DNA of 64,000 bases. It comes from Otatea glauca. Its lineage: Eukaryota > Streptophyta > Magnoliopsida > Poales > Poaceae. A program made the position numbers and the translations under genes. This document shows, in pieces, positions 22,593 to 34,570 of this stretch. A model generated the notes under the pieces. That model did no database searches and was not told the DNA's origin. It saw only the letters and a list, made by a program, of their open reading frames with translations. The stretch is taken from the NCBI GenBank assembly GCA_036346275.1, contig CM070724.1, forward strand, positions 45,943,038-46,007,037. Reading direction: 5' to 3'. Position 1 is the first letter of the stretch; every line of letters starts with the position of its first letter.

Positions 22593-24084
22593 TCATGCAA
22601 GGACCGTGGTCTCCACGGCGGCGGACCGGAGGACGGCCTCGATGTGCTCCCTGGCCTCCCAGAGCTCCGGCAGCGCCTCCCTGATGTTGTGGATGCTCTC
22701 CAGTGCTACGTCCGCCCCTGGCACCAGCGCCGAGCTCCCTACCTGCATTGTTCGATCCATGGCGTTTTGCATACACGTGGATTTAGTCTTTGACAAGGAG
22801 TAGTACTTGCAGTGGATATCATATTATTTTTCATTGCAGAGTAGAGGATTTCATTCACTGAAAACTTACCATGACGGTGTGGAATCCAGCAGCTTTGCCA
22901 GAGGCTATGTTGCGTGCGCTGTCGTCGAAGAACACCTGACAAAGAGAGTTCCTTCGGTTACTGTTACATGATGTTTGCAGCTTGCAAATTTGCAACAGAG
23001 AGAAGCGATGAGGGAATGGTTTCGTTGATTACTGTCTTCTTGGGGTCGAGTTTCGCAATCTCTATGACAGCTTCCATGGATTCCAGAGAGGGCTTGCACA
23101 GGATCCTCTTGTGAGAAGTTGGGCCGTCAGAACCAGTGCTGCTGCTTCCATCGGTGTTTGAGTCATCTTGATCGAGATGTCCATCTGCATTCTTTTCGTC
23201 ACGAACATGTTCTTCAGGTGACGGGTTCAGAGTCTCGAAACATATGATTCCTTCGAAGCAGTCCTCCAGCCCAAGCTTCTTTAGGACAGTCGCGGCATGT
23301 GCTTTGTCAGAGTTTGTGAATATCTGCAATGGAACAACAAATAACGGTTACAACAATCTCAGTGTTGGAAGAAAATGTAATGCAGGTGAATATCATTGAT
23401 TCGTTGTTGATATAGCAAAAGTGTCAGAAATTCGGATGCAAGGAAAAAACTTACTATTTTCCTCTGTGGCAGTGAAAGTAGTAGTTGCCTCAAGACTGGG
23501 TCAGGCTTCAGCTTCTCATACGGCAATGTACCATGAACGCAAGCGTGGAATTCGTCGTAGTTGAAATCATAGCCCAAAACCTACCACAGAAAAATGAAAA
23601 TTTAAGAAACGTAAAGCGTAGGTAAAAAACTATGAAAAAGAAGAATATGCAGGAAGAGTGGAAAGGTATTAGTACCGATACATACCTTCAGACCAGCCAT
23701 TGTAGTTCCATATTCCTTGTACAAATCCAGGCACATCTTCGGAACGAGGCTCTTTTCAATCTGAAGCTTGTTCAGCATATAGTCTGAAATTTGGTATTGT
23801 CAACTATATAAACAAACAAATTTTACAGCATGAAAACTGAAGACCATTATAAATGTGATGTTACTTACCTTGTATGTTCTTGCGGCAGGCTAAGTTGATT
23901 CCTAAGCTCAGTGGGTAGAGGGTATCATCCATATCTGAGTATATGGAGTAATAGTTTTAAAAGAACTGGAAAATCAGTGCAACCACAATTCCATGCTTGG
24001 AATGTAGAGCAATGAAAAACTGTCAGGAAGCTACTTACCAAACAGCAAGCAATCAAATTTGGCTCCGGCCGTGCAGGATTCCAT
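22593..24084 (-). CDS. HAD-superfamily phosphatase, pyrimidine 5'-nucleotidase (SDT1/PHM8)-like
   Basis: Seven coding exons on the minus strand: 24084-24039, 23934-23869, 23783-23686, 23580-23455, 23323-23033, 22935-22870 and 22742-22593. All junctions are GT-AG and the frame is kept, giving 280 residues. HAD motif I is DMDDT at 16-20 (nucleophile Asp16, acid/base Asp18), split by intron 1; motif II is IFTNSD with Thr115; motif III Lys189 in CKP; motif IV FFDDS at 211-215. The helical cap between motifs I and II fits the family that includes yeast SDT1 and PHM8 and many plant proteins annotated as HAD-like hydrolases. Family members remove phosphate from nucleoside monophosphates or small phosphoesters, probably in the cytosol; the substrate here is inferred only. 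Residues 146-184 form an Asp/Ser/Gly-rich, probably disordered insert before motif III. The gene appears intact. Confidence 0.93.
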
Positions 24085-24104
24085 CTTCACAGGTTAGCTA
24101 GTGT

Positions 24105-24930
24105 CTGCAACAACAAAACAAAATCGTAAGCACTAGGACGTTAAATTGCAGCTGTTTATAATCTTATCTCGCTAAATAGACTGTACATTTTTTTTGAACG
24201 CATTGCTTAAGATGATAACAAACATGATAAATATTACTTGCATCCGTTCAATTAGCCTCAGACGTCATGTCATATCCACAGAACCAGCTGGAGATAGACC
24301 ATATTTGCTAAATTTGTGCTAAAGTTAATGAATCCAAATTCATAACGTGTAGAACATGCAAAAAGGTGGAGTTGAGGCTGTCATTGAGAAACTTGGCCAG
24401 ATCCTTCTTTGAAGAGAACCTAAATATAGTTTACTTATCACAGTTTTCATTTTGTGCGTGTTAATTGCTTCTCTACTCTCGCGATAGTGGTTATATTTTA
24501 TCAACATTGGAACTTGCTTGAAGTGACAAAATTTCTGGCTCGGAAATATACTTCTGTGTTGCTGTCATCTGTAAATTGAAGTTTTGGTCTAGCAACAGCG
24601 TGCTCATGGGTCGGCAGTCGGCACTCGGCACAGACAACTAGTGTGAACAATTAGACCAAGAACCACAAGAACAAATTTTTTCACGAGAAAGATCGGGAAT
24701 TCGATACTAGAGTGCGGCCAGAGAGGATCATGCTCGCTAATAAGTTGTCAGAAACAGCACTGAAATTACAGCAGAAACAAACAAGAACGACTAGCATCAG
24801 CGTACCGATGACCGACAATTTGATAAAAGAAATGGAGGGCAAAGAAGAACACTAAAACAAGAACAGAGCAACCACCAAAATAGCGCAAAACTGGACATGT
24901 ACCTAGATGCTAAACGGAAGCACAATGCCC
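24105..24930 (-). other. HAD gene 5' UTR exon and leader intron
   Basis: An acceptor (TTGTTGCAG, minus) ends 20 bases before the start codon. A plausible donor (ATCG/GTACGC) at 24806/24805 gives a leader intron of 24805-24105 and an untranslated exon from about 24930 to 24806. This fits the TATA box at 24961-24968. Confidence 0.45.
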
Positions 24931-24960
24931 TGGTTGATGCCATTTCGCCTAGACCCCCCC

Positions 24961-24968
24961 TATTTATA
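24961..24968 (-). promoter_or_regulatory. TATA box for the HAD phosphatase gene
   Basis: The minus strand reads GTGTATAAATAGGGG, a strong plant TATA box placed about 30 bases before the inferred transcription start. Confidence 0.6.
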
Positions 24969-26672
24969 CACTCAAGAATCTGTTGGCTTTGCTCGTTGGA
25001 AGATGACACATGGTAGCGACACCAGTGGGTGTCTGAGGGAAGCATATCCACCACCACAGAACCTTAAATTATTCCATCTGTTCTTGTTTTATTAGCATCA
25101 AATCGCTTTACTTGTCATTTTCCATCAAGAACCCTCAGAGTGCTCTCCTACACGGACGACTGGACTGATCGCTGGGACTCTGCCACTTGTGGCACAAAGG
25201 TTGTGAGGTTTTTCTCCCAAGCTGAAAGCATGCTTTAGCTAGGATGCAACCGACCTGGTAGACAATTGGGCATGAGTGATGTGGCCTTTGCCGTGGATTC
25301 GCTCATAGTCGGCGTAATACGTGGTGATTGTTGTCGGGGTCTCCCGAGTTAGTTGTTGAGAAGGACGTGTGTATAAAGCGTGTGTTCTTCTAATAGCATT
25401 TCTTAGCGCACTGAGCATGGTAATATCACATCGCTTTCATTCCATATTTATGCTTTGAATTGCCGTGGTGACCTGTTCAAGCTTCAAGCTCACTGTCTCT
25501 GGTTGTCTTTTGTGTATGATGCAGGGAAAAAGGAAAATCAAAGGAAGTGGCACTACATAGGCATGCATAAACTTTGAACCTGTTTAGAGGAGATGTAGTT
25601 TTTCTGAAAAGCTGTTTTATTTCTGAACTGAAAAGCGGCCGTAGCTTTTTATAAAAGACCATTTAATAAATAGCTAATTTTACTCAGCAATAAGCTGCAA
25701 AAGCAGATTCAGCATAGCTTTTAGCTTCTGACTTGTATCAGCTATTTAGAGAGGCTTAGTGGCTTTATAGAAGCTGAAGCTGACTTTAATCCCCTCAAAC
25801 AGCACCTTCATCTCGAAACAGTAAAGAACAGCACCTTCATTTCGAAACAGTAAAGAAAGACAGATAATCTCCTATTGCATGCTGCCTTTTTGTTCTTTAC
25901 GTACCTAATTGATACGAGTGCTCTGCGCATACACAAACGTATCACTCCGAAACGAATCATGCATCTGCCTAGTATGAACTTCACGCAGCTGCATTCGCCT
26001 TTCTTTTCAGTACGACTGCTAGTGGTAGTGGAGATGAGCTACCTGGCCACTAAATGACGATGGCTTTAGTTACGCGGGCCTATGAATTATGATCCTGAGA
26101 CCATATTCCAACAAACCAGCACAAACGCAAAAAGAGCCTGCCTTTTCGCTAAACATGGGGGAACGTACCATGGGGCTCGGTGCGTTGGATTGGGACTAGT
26201 GTTCCTTCCTTTTTAGCACTGGCCACACACTATTAGTACTCTCACTACGCCTCTTAGTTCATGCCTGAGACATACAACCTGTCTGTCACTCACCAATTAC
26301 ACCATCCTGTACGAGTCTGAATGGGAGTATCATTCATGCAGTGTTGTAAAGTTGCAACACGCAGCTGATCAGAGTTTCAGAATCTGTGCTCTTTAAGTTC
26401 AGAGCTTGCTAGCTCGTCTGATCGTTTCACCGGCCATGTGAAGAAAGTTGGTGCATGCGGACCACACAGGGTGAAGTGAACTCCGTGATGTCGACCAGAA
26501 CGGCTGCGTCGTTACCGTGTCACTTGAGCAAATCTCTGAAGAGATACGCCTGAATAAAAACCTTCTTGGTGTGGCATCGATTATGCAGTTGCCAACAAGG
26601 ACGAAAGGAAGGACGGCTAAAAGAAAACGAGAGGCGTCGAGAAAGTATAGTTAGCCACCTTAAGGCTTAAGC
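24969..26672. other. Intergenic stretch, mostly unassigned
   Basis: Bases 25575-25800 have TE-like ends (CTGTTTAGAGGAG at the left, CCCCTCAAACAG at the right) with AGCTTTT/AAAAGCT-rich text, probably a MITE remnant. No gene is supported. Confidence 0.3.
25800..25857. repeat. 29-bp tandem duplication
   Basis: CAGCACCTTCATCTCGAAAC... at 25800 repeats at 25829 with one substitution. Confidence 0.85.
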
Positions 26673-26938
26673 TTTACTTTACTATTATATAAATAGAAGT
26701 TGTGATAGGTTGTCCGTCATCCCATTCTTTATCTCTAAAAAAAAAGCAGCACGCTGATATATAGATCACGAGGTAAAAAGAAAATCAGTCGCATCTCTCT
26801 TTTTTCACCCACATCTGCTCCATACGGTTAGGCCATTAACCACTCCTCCCTTTCCGTGGCAACTCAAGAGTACAATTTTAATTTTGGGTTTTGATAAATA
26901 TGTATATTTCCGTTGCAACACCACGGCTACTTGACTAG
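26673..26938 (+). mobile_element. Candidate short non-autonomous Helitron
   Basis: The right end CGTTGCAACACCACGGCTAC followed by TTGACTAG and then T resembles the common plant Helitron 3' end (GTTGCAACGCACGGG hairpin, then CTAG before T), though the hairpin is imperfect. The left part, TTTACTATTATATAAATAG, resembles Helitron 5' ends, but the exact first base is uncertain. Confidence 0.45.
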
Positions 26939-27234
26939 TCTAGTGGAAATTAAAGAGGTTTAGAAATATCACCCTACAAGGCTACGAATTAGTTCGTGTG
27001 TGTGTTAATTAGTTAATTACTGGATATAAGGATGACGGGTTGAGCATTTGAGCTCAGACCGTCAGACGGCAGACGATTTCAGATTGCATGGAGCAGTATT
27101 GTACAGTACGAAGAACCGAGATGAACCAAGCGGCTTATGCGGCTACTAATGCTAGGAACAGTAGATACATTTAGGTTGCATTTAGTCGAACAAGTGGACA
27201 AAGGTTGTGACTTGTGCCTGAAGTTTAGTGGTTA
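26939..27234. other. Spacer with no supported feature
   Basis: Nothing recognisable between the candidate Helitron and the MULE. Confidence 0.3.
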
Positions 27235-27362
27235 GAATTCCAGAATTTTTTTTTCTTTAATATTTTTTTTATTCTTTTTTTCAAAACTATGCGTCCAAAA
27301 AAAAATTACGAAAATACCCCCGTCGCTCGTGTATGGGGCGATCGCCCCATACACGGGCGATA
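27235..27362 (+). repeat. MULE left terminal inverted repeat
   Basis: About 128 bp, pairing with 34461-34570. It includes a perfect 28-bp palindrome at 27328-27355 centred on CGATCG. Confidence 0.8.
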
Positions 27363-28451
27363 TGCCCTGCGCCGTTTGCTCCGTCGGCCACCACAGGGTT
27401 CTGTCGCCCGAGACAGGGGCGACCGGGTTTGCAGTTTTTTTTAAGTATTTCTTTTGTAACTTTTGCTAGGAGTGTCCAAATTAAATGAAACTTATTTCTA
27501 AATTTAAATTTTGGAATGAGGAATTAGACTGTAAAATAACAATCCATATGTTGTTTGCAGAAAAATATTTTTATTTGAGTTCGAATGCTAGGCTCTAACT
27601 ATGGATTGTGAAGGAATTATAATGTGTGTTGATCCATAAATCATGAAATAAATAGAATAAGTTACTACAACCTTATGCACTTCATTTTTGCAAAAATATC
27701 TAAATATGATTGCATTTTGAATCAAAGATGGCTAGTTTAAACCCTTTATAACATTCATTGTTCAAGCAGTTAGAATAATGTCTAAAGGACCTCAAAACTT
27801 GACAGAACCAGTTTTGTTGCATTCTTGGGCTTGCATAGGTTACAAATATGTAAAAATATTTAGATGTCACTTTAGGCTGCACTATTTTATTGTTGTCCGA
27901 ACATGCAATCGGCAAAACATCAAAATGGCCTCACATACACATGGGTGCTACAGCTCCACGAGGTAGGAAGAGATCTTGGTACGCTAAATTGCGCGGGCAT
28001 GCACTTGCTTCTTCCTTTGCCTTCCCCTTTCCCTTTGCACTTGCACGCCTCGGCATTTTCGATTGATCCTGAATTTTTTTCCTCACCCCTCTATTCTTTC
28101 TTCCTGTATTCTTTGCGAGACCGCTTGTGAGAACGAATGTTATAAAGGCCAGGTATCGCCCGGGTATTGAGCGATCGCCTCATATTAGGGCGATCGCCCT
28201 TACTAGAGGCGATAGGTGCACCGAGACGTTGGTGTGTTGTCACGTCGTGTGGCATAGGCAAGCAATGCATACATGAATTTGAACAATTTAAAGTGATAAG
28301 GCTGTCATGTTACTAACTCGGAGAGTTGTACAATATGCTGCTGAACGTAAAGCCATTACAAAAATACATCCATACAACAAGTCAATCACGGCCACGCTTC
28401 CTGATCCGGCCCGTGGGGTAGGTGAGTGGCGACGGCGGACGGACGTCCCTC
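27363..28451. other. MULE left subterminal non-coding region
   Basis: Non-coding. GCGATCGCC motifs recur near 28154-28215, echoing the TIR palindrome. No gene seen. Confidence 0.4.
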
Positions 28452-30876
28452 CTAGGCCGCCTGCGGCGCAGCGTAGAATAGTGTGGCGCGACGAGGGCGT
28501 GTCTCGTGGCGGCGCCCAGAGCCGAGAGGGTCGAGGTAGTCGGTCGAAAGGTACTCCTCCGTGTCGAACTCGTCGCCCACTGTGGTCGCCGAAACCACCT
28601 GGGGTCCGCTGGGCGCGAGACGACGAGGAGCCTCCAGAGCCCACCGCCCCCACTCTGCTCGCGTGGGAGCGAGCGAGGAACCGGCAGGTAGGGTGAGACG
28701 CGGATGGAGCCTCCGAGCCCACCGTCCCCACTGCGGTGAGTGGGAGCGTGACGAGGCACCGCGGGTAGGGCGAGGTGTCGGGCGCAGGACGTGGTGTCTG
28801 CGTCCGCCGACGTCTCCGCGCCCTCTGTAGGTGGCCAAGCGAACCAACCGCCTCATCCTATCGAGGACCCGAGCCCAAAGTGTCTCGGACTCGACGGTGG
28901 TCACCAGATGCCCCGTGAGACGCGTCAACATGGACACTGACCTCCACCTCAATCTCCCCATGAGCTGAGTCCGCATGTAACGCCGATTGTTATTACGTAA
29001 TTTACATGAAAAGACGTGCCCATGTAGCTTCGGTTCGACACTTACCGAGGCGTTGTCCTCCGGGACATCCGTGAAGGGTACGTGTCCGCTATCGATACCG
29101 CCGGCGACGACGGTCTTGGTGTGTACCCACACCGAGGCGAGTCGCTGGGTGAACCACTCCATGTACCGATCGTACATGTCATGGTCGTCTGGCCGGGTCT
29201 CGGTGACCCTCTCGCCGAGCGCGGCGCCCCATTTGACGGCCCATGGTCGCATCACGATGCGCGAATCGAGTGCCCATCGCAAAGACCCATCCGGTCATCC
29301 CGCAATGCAAAAACAGTAAGTACACACGACATTAATTTCGCAAAGATGCGGAGTAGTAGGATCAGGGCAAGTACCTGTGAGCGCCACGTGCGACAATGTG
29401 ACGAGGCGTCAAGGGAAAGGATCGAACAGCCGAATCGCCGCAAAGACTCGGTGCGGGAGTACTCCTCGACACAAAGTCAAAGACGAGAATCTTACGGGTG
29501 AGCCAGAAGGCCTCATCTCGCGTGCAAAGCACGGAGACCCCGTCAGGTGCTCGGGCGTGGACGTCGTACGCGGTGTATGGCGTCCACCGCACGTCCTCGT
29601 CGTGGAGGCGGTCGAACTCCCGAACGAACTCCAGGTAGGACCTCCTCACCTGTCGGTGCGCGTACCTCCGCTGCGAGGAAATAAGAAATGGCGAAGGTTA
29701 TTCAAGTGCGTTAGTGGGGAAAATGATACGAGGGAGCATACCTGTCGTCGGACCCAGTAGTGGCCCATGGTGGGCCAGTCCACCGGGTCGTCTCCGTGAA
29801 GGCCCTCGGGGTACGGTGTCGTGTCAACAACAGGCCTGCCGATGGAGAAGCGCTCCCAGGACCACAACTGGATGAGTAGGACGCAACCCGACATCGTCGC
29901 GTCGTGTTCGACCGAGACGGCGCCGCACGCACCTCGGTACGTCGCCGCTAGCACAGCTGAGGCCCACGACCACTGCATCATCTGTTTACAAGGGTGGAGT
30001 TAGACGTGCTCCGCTGAGACGAGATTTGAACTGAGTGTGTTACCTCATCCAACGGGGTGTCGGCGATGTGCTGGGCGTACCGATCAGGTGACGATCCACC
30101 GTGTTCCCGTGGGAGGACGGGAACATCACCCAACCAAACAACAACAAGAGGTATGCCTCCAAGTGGCGGGCCACGTCCGCCTCCTCTGCGTGCGGGTGGA
30201 GAAGCGAGCTGCAGCTGTTCACAACAAACATTATCAAGAATTTAGCGCTTTCTTTAATCCTCAAAGAAAGAGGTACTCACCGTGGAATCGGCGACCACGC
30301 TTCGTCGGTCCGTGGCGCCACCTCCCCGAGGGGCGGTGAGGGCTGCCGGGTGCCGCCGCACCGCGGCTAAACGCGCGGACAACTCAGCGTGCCACGTGAC
30401 GGAGGCGTCGTGCGGCACGACTGCCGGACCCACACAGGGGAGGCCTAAGAGGTACGACACATCCTGCGGCGTCGGAGCCATCTCTCCGCACGGAAGGTGG
30501 AACGTGTGCGTCTCCGGTCTCCACCGGTCCACGAGTGCGGCCAGCAGGGACCGGTCGTACCTGAATCGCGGGACCTCCTTGCCCGCTAACGGGGCAGTCA
30601 CCTCCTCCACCATCCTACAAAGAGGAAGTAAGCCAACCGCTCGCAACCTGCATGTAGTGCATTGCGTCATTAGAATTGCATTCACAGGTAAGTACATGTA
30701 CGTAAAAGAGTGCAAGCGTTGGCGCTACCGTGGAACCAGCGTGGGTCGATGCGAAGCAGCTCGTTGGGCACCCGAGGTCGGAGTGTCCCTAGCTCTCAGT
30801 TCTCCTCTGCGGAGTACCTAGACCGGTGGGTCGCATCGACGGTCACGTTCAGCAGCTCAGGGCAAGGTCGCGCCAT
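28452..30876 (-). pseudogene. Plant mobile domain (PMD) protein gene carried by the MULE
   Basis: The minus strand starts MARPCPELLNVTVDATHRS at 30876. Exons can be followed at 30876-30729, 30647-30281, about 30217-30044, 29981-29742 and 29670-29375, with further coding text at 29282-28452. PMD text includes RFRYDRSLLAALVDRWRP, THTFHLPCGEM, DVSYLLGLPCVG and ARHLEAYLLLLFGWVMFPS. PMD proteins (the family of MAIN/MAIL1 and many transposon-encoded relatives) are known from both MULEs and host genes; their biochemical role is not settled. An in-frame TGA at 30798-30796, 27 codons in, interrupts exon 1, so this copy is called a pseudogene. GC-rich shadow ORFs on the plus strand are ignored. Confidence 0.75.
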
Positions 30877-31226
30877 CGTGGCCTGTTACAAAGCAAATAC
30901 AACAAATTTGTCAGTAATTAGATGTGCACACAAAATGAAATGTGAAATAACGAATTGTACCATACTCATCAAACGATACAACCGAAGTGCAGAGAGCCAA
31001 AAAAAATCTCATATTACAAACATACGAACGAGAAGGACATGTTCGACGAGGCACACAACGTCGAGAATTACATTATCCTCGTAGCTACTAACTGGTACAT
31101 CGGAGAATTACATGATGCGAAAAATAACTTACTAGTACATTGAAAATTACATCGATCATTACAACTTACATCACAACTTACCGGTCCATTGAAAAATACA
31201 AGATGGGAACAACATGGAAAATTACA
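30877..31226. other. Spacer between the two MULE genes
   Basis: AT-rich, with no coding text on the minus strand that belongs to either neighbour. Confidence 0.35.
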
Positions 31227-33760
31227 TTATCCGCGGTTGCGACGCGCTCGGACTCGCCCATATCGTTCGACGCGCCTTATCCTTCGACGCCCGACCTTCA
31301 GCTTCAACATTCGGATGTCCGGTACCCATCGATGGTCCGGAGGGGGGGCTGTTGTGAACGATCCATCCACTCGGTACCCGTACACCTCGTGATGCCACGT
31401 GTTGAGAACGCTCTGCTTGTAGTAGTACGGGGAGACGAACGGACGACAGGATTGATGCGTCTCGGCGGTTGCGGCAATGACGTGCGAGCATGGCAAGTGC
31501 AGGACGCGTGGTTTCGGCAGAGCACTCGCAATCACCGCCGAGTATGCACGGATGGAAGTCCTCTCGGTGGCACCTCGCGACCTCGGCCACCGCAGGTGCA
31601 CGTGGTATCTCCGTTCCACGCCACTCTCCGGTGTAACCCGATGTGTCTGCGTCTTTCTTGTTTTCTTGGACATGTAGGTAGACACAACAGTTGAGTACGA
31701 CAGTCGATTGTCCGACATACATGCTGTGGAGGTCTTGTATCGCTCAATGAAATATCTCTGTGTCCCTAATAAGACACCTCAACTATACCCACCAAGTGGA
31801 AGGCATCTAGTGCCTTTCATTACCCGATTGTAAATCTCCGTCAGTTCGTTGTCATGATCCCATAATGCGAGCCGCCCTCGTCATGCGAAGGACCATTTCT
31901 CCAAAGGCTCATGTCGTATCCAATCGGTGAAACTCTTTATCTTTGGTACGCCCACGCCGAGGTTTGGGGGTCCGCGGCAGCCGCATACAAGGTCGTGGGG
32001 TCCTCTCCTTGCTCATGGTACACCATCGGGTTCCTTGATGAACTAGCGGTACCTCTGGGATCCATTGATTGCTTCTTCGTTAGTTCGCCCAACGCCTTCC
32101 AAAGCGCGTCGAACTTCCTCCGTTGGTTCTGCTTGCACAGCGCTGAACATGTTCATAAGCTCCTTGTTCCGGTAGCGAGAAAAATTGGCACCCATGTGCC
32201 TCATGCACCACCTGCTCCTCGTGTCCGCCACTTTGTTGCTCCCACGACGGCGGACCCTTGTTGCATATCCACGATCGCTCTTATGACCTTGCATGTCGGT
32301 CATGGATGACACAAACAAAGCACTGCCGAGAACAACCGCGACTTCACTCTTTCAAGGAACCAGTACCAACTCTCCATGTTTTTCTCCACGAATGCCAATG
32401 CAACCGTAGAACACGGTTGTTGGCATCCACCGCGATCGCAGATTAGAATCGCCCTTGTACTTCCCCGTGAGGAACGCGCCGTCCATGCAAAGGACCGGGC
32501 GGCGGTTTGCGAACGCATTTATGCATGCGTCAGGCGAAGAATGCACGCCGCAATACCCACTTACCGGCACACACCACCCGCAGGAAACTCCGCAAGGTCG
32601 ATGGATGTACTGGGGTTCCTATGTGCGATTGCCCCGAGCAAGTGGGAATATTCGTCTGAAGCCTCGTGACGCCCCGAACCGTATTTCAGAGTGTCCTTTT
32701 GCTCTCCATGCCTTTGCGTAGCTAATCTTGTCTTGAAACCTCTCCTCCACGGTTGTGATAATAGATCGAGGTCGCAGATGGGGATTGTCCACGATCGATC
32801 ATAAACACATTTGCCACCCAAGTGGACGACAGATTGCGGTGTCCCTCGCCCGCTTCTTCCGGCCGCAGATTATGCTCAATCACTATGGAGCATTTCCGGT
32901 GAGTCCTTCCACTTCCCCGGTATGCATGCACCCGCCATGGGCACGAATCAACTACGCACTTCACGTCGTAGTCCTTCTTGCTGGACTTCACAACCCTGAA
33001 TTGCCGCCGGAGAGACATTGCCCAGTACTTCACCGCATCCATCACAGCCTCCTTGTCTTTATATATGGCCCCCTCCGTCACCTCGTTCTCACGATACTCC
33101 CATGCATCAATGTTCCCTTCATTCATTGTTAGGTCTTCGAAATTGTAATTGATCCACGCACCAGGGATAGGCACCTCAGGGGCGTTGTCCTCCTCGTCGG
33201 AGTGCTCACCATCAATGACTTCCTCATCCACACGATCCTCCTCTACCTTCAGGTCAACAATGTCCTCCACCTCCTCCCCCTCGTCGGCCACCCCTCGCGC
33301 CTCCACCGCTGTCTCCTCTGCCCCACCGGTCCCTTCGCCACCGCCAGTCTCGTGCTCCTCGTCTCCGGCCTCCTCGCCGCCTTCCTCTTCGCATCCTTCT
33401 ACATTTGACGTCCCCTCCCCCGTAATGTCCACCCCGACATCACGAACTTGAGACACCGATGGAGCTACCGGGTAGCATCAGACCAACAACATGAGCGCCA
33501 ACCCCGCCTACTAAGAAACCAACATAACTCCTCCATGTTGACGTCGAGTTAATAGGAATCAACTCTCCGTAAAACGGTCTTGCGCCGCTCACTATCGCTC
33601 GACCCTCAACCAACACTCTGGGCATCCAAATCGAACATCCGAGACATCCATTCCAACAAACCCTCAGATGTCCTATCGCTCGGTCTACATATGCCCCGTT
33701 TGACTCTTGAAAATGATGATAGATCCACCCCATCCGCCTCGTGCTATCTCCCATCTCCAT
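31227..33760 (-). pseudogene. MULE (mudrA-like) transposase remnant
   Basis: Read on the minus strand, domains appear in the normal MULE order. An acidic N-terminal region leads into a MuDR DNA-binding-like domain (33456-32722; AVKYWAMSLRRQFRVVKSS, CPWRVHAYRGSGRTH). The catalytic core follows (32570-32043; RRPVLCMDGAFLTGKYKG, then ESWYWFLERVKSRLF and RWCMRHMGANFSRYRNKEL). A SWIM-type zinc-finger tail is split over frames (CTC text, then LPCSHVIAA). The core cannot be read in one frame: at least two shifts lie between 32480 and 32380, and more in the tail. The enzyme would cut and join element ends; this copy is dead. It lies upstream of the PMD gene on the same strand. Confidence 0.8.
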
Positions 33761-34460
33761 AAAATATTTGGAAATACAATTTCTCCGACATGCTGCAACG
33801 TCCGACGGGAAAATATTACTCTAAAATACAATCTACAAAACGTACATTGATCGTACTACAAAATTATTTACATTGCCTAATACATTATTTACGTAATAAA
33901 ATTAGTAATACACAACCCTAATAAATTAAATTTCTAAATATTACATATAGTTTCTACTGAACTAAATTTCTACATACAAAATACTATATTAAATTTGCAT
34001 ATAGTGAAATACTACATTAAGTTTTTAAATACTACATACTACATTAAGTAACTGCTACATTAAATTTCACGAGAGCTATACAATTCTAAAATTCTAAACA
34101 CCACGCAATCCTAAAATTTCTAAATACCACAACAAAGTCCTAAATATTAAATGATACTTTAATTACGCAACCTATAAAACAATTCCTACAATTATCTCTA
34201 AAAAAATTCTTACAGATAACTATAAAAAAAAAATCAAAAATTTACATTTTTTCCTTTTTTCTCTTCTCTTTCTTTCTTCCTTTCTTCTCTTCTTTCTGCC
34301 TCGCTCGCTTCACAGGTCATTTGCGCTTCAGGCGAAGGAGGCACCGGCTTTAAAGGAGCTCGTCGCCCCTACATGGGGCGATCGCCCATGTAGAGGGCGA
34401 TAGGGGGCCCACCAAACGGCGCCGTTGGGCGCAAGGCTGGAGACGTTGGGCGCAGGGGCT
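33761..34460. other. MULE right subterminal non-coding region
   Basis: AT-rich to about 34300, then GC-rich with a second GGGGCGATCGCCC-type palindrome near 34374-34391. This would hold the mudrA-like promoter; no TATA box is clear. Confidence 0.35.
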
Positions 34461-34570
34461 AATCGCCCGTGTATGGGGCGATCGTCCCATACACGGGCGA
34501 CGGGAGGGTATTTTCGTAAATTTTTTTTCGGACGCATAGTTTTGAAAAAAAGAAAAAAATTCTAGAATTC
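34461..34570 (-). repeat. MULE right terminal inverted repeat
   Basis: About 110 bp, pairing with the left TIR. Its copy of the 28-bp palindrome has one mismatch (CGATCGTCC). Confidence 0.8.

Larger units (their letters stand above)
27235..34570 (-). mobile_element. Mutator-like element (MULE) with mudrA-like and plant mobile domain genes
   Basis: Long terminal inverted repeats bound a 7.3-kb unit: the left starts GAATTCCAGAATTTTTT and the right, read inward, GAATTCTAGAATTTTTT. Both continue through CAAAACTATGCGTCC and ACGAAAATACCC into a palindromic GGGCGATCGCCC-rich block. Inside, the minus strand carries a MULE transposase remnant (right half) and a plant mobile domain gene (left half). 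No convincing 9-bp TSD was found, so the outer limits may be off by a few bases or the flanks have mutated. Both genes are damaged, so the element is probably inactive. Confidence 0.85.

Noticed and set aside
28307..31694. Many long plus-strand ORFs, up to 184 codons
   Set aside because: They are antisense shadows of the GC-rich PMD and mudrA-like genes on the minus strand and show Arg/Pro-rich nonsense composition.
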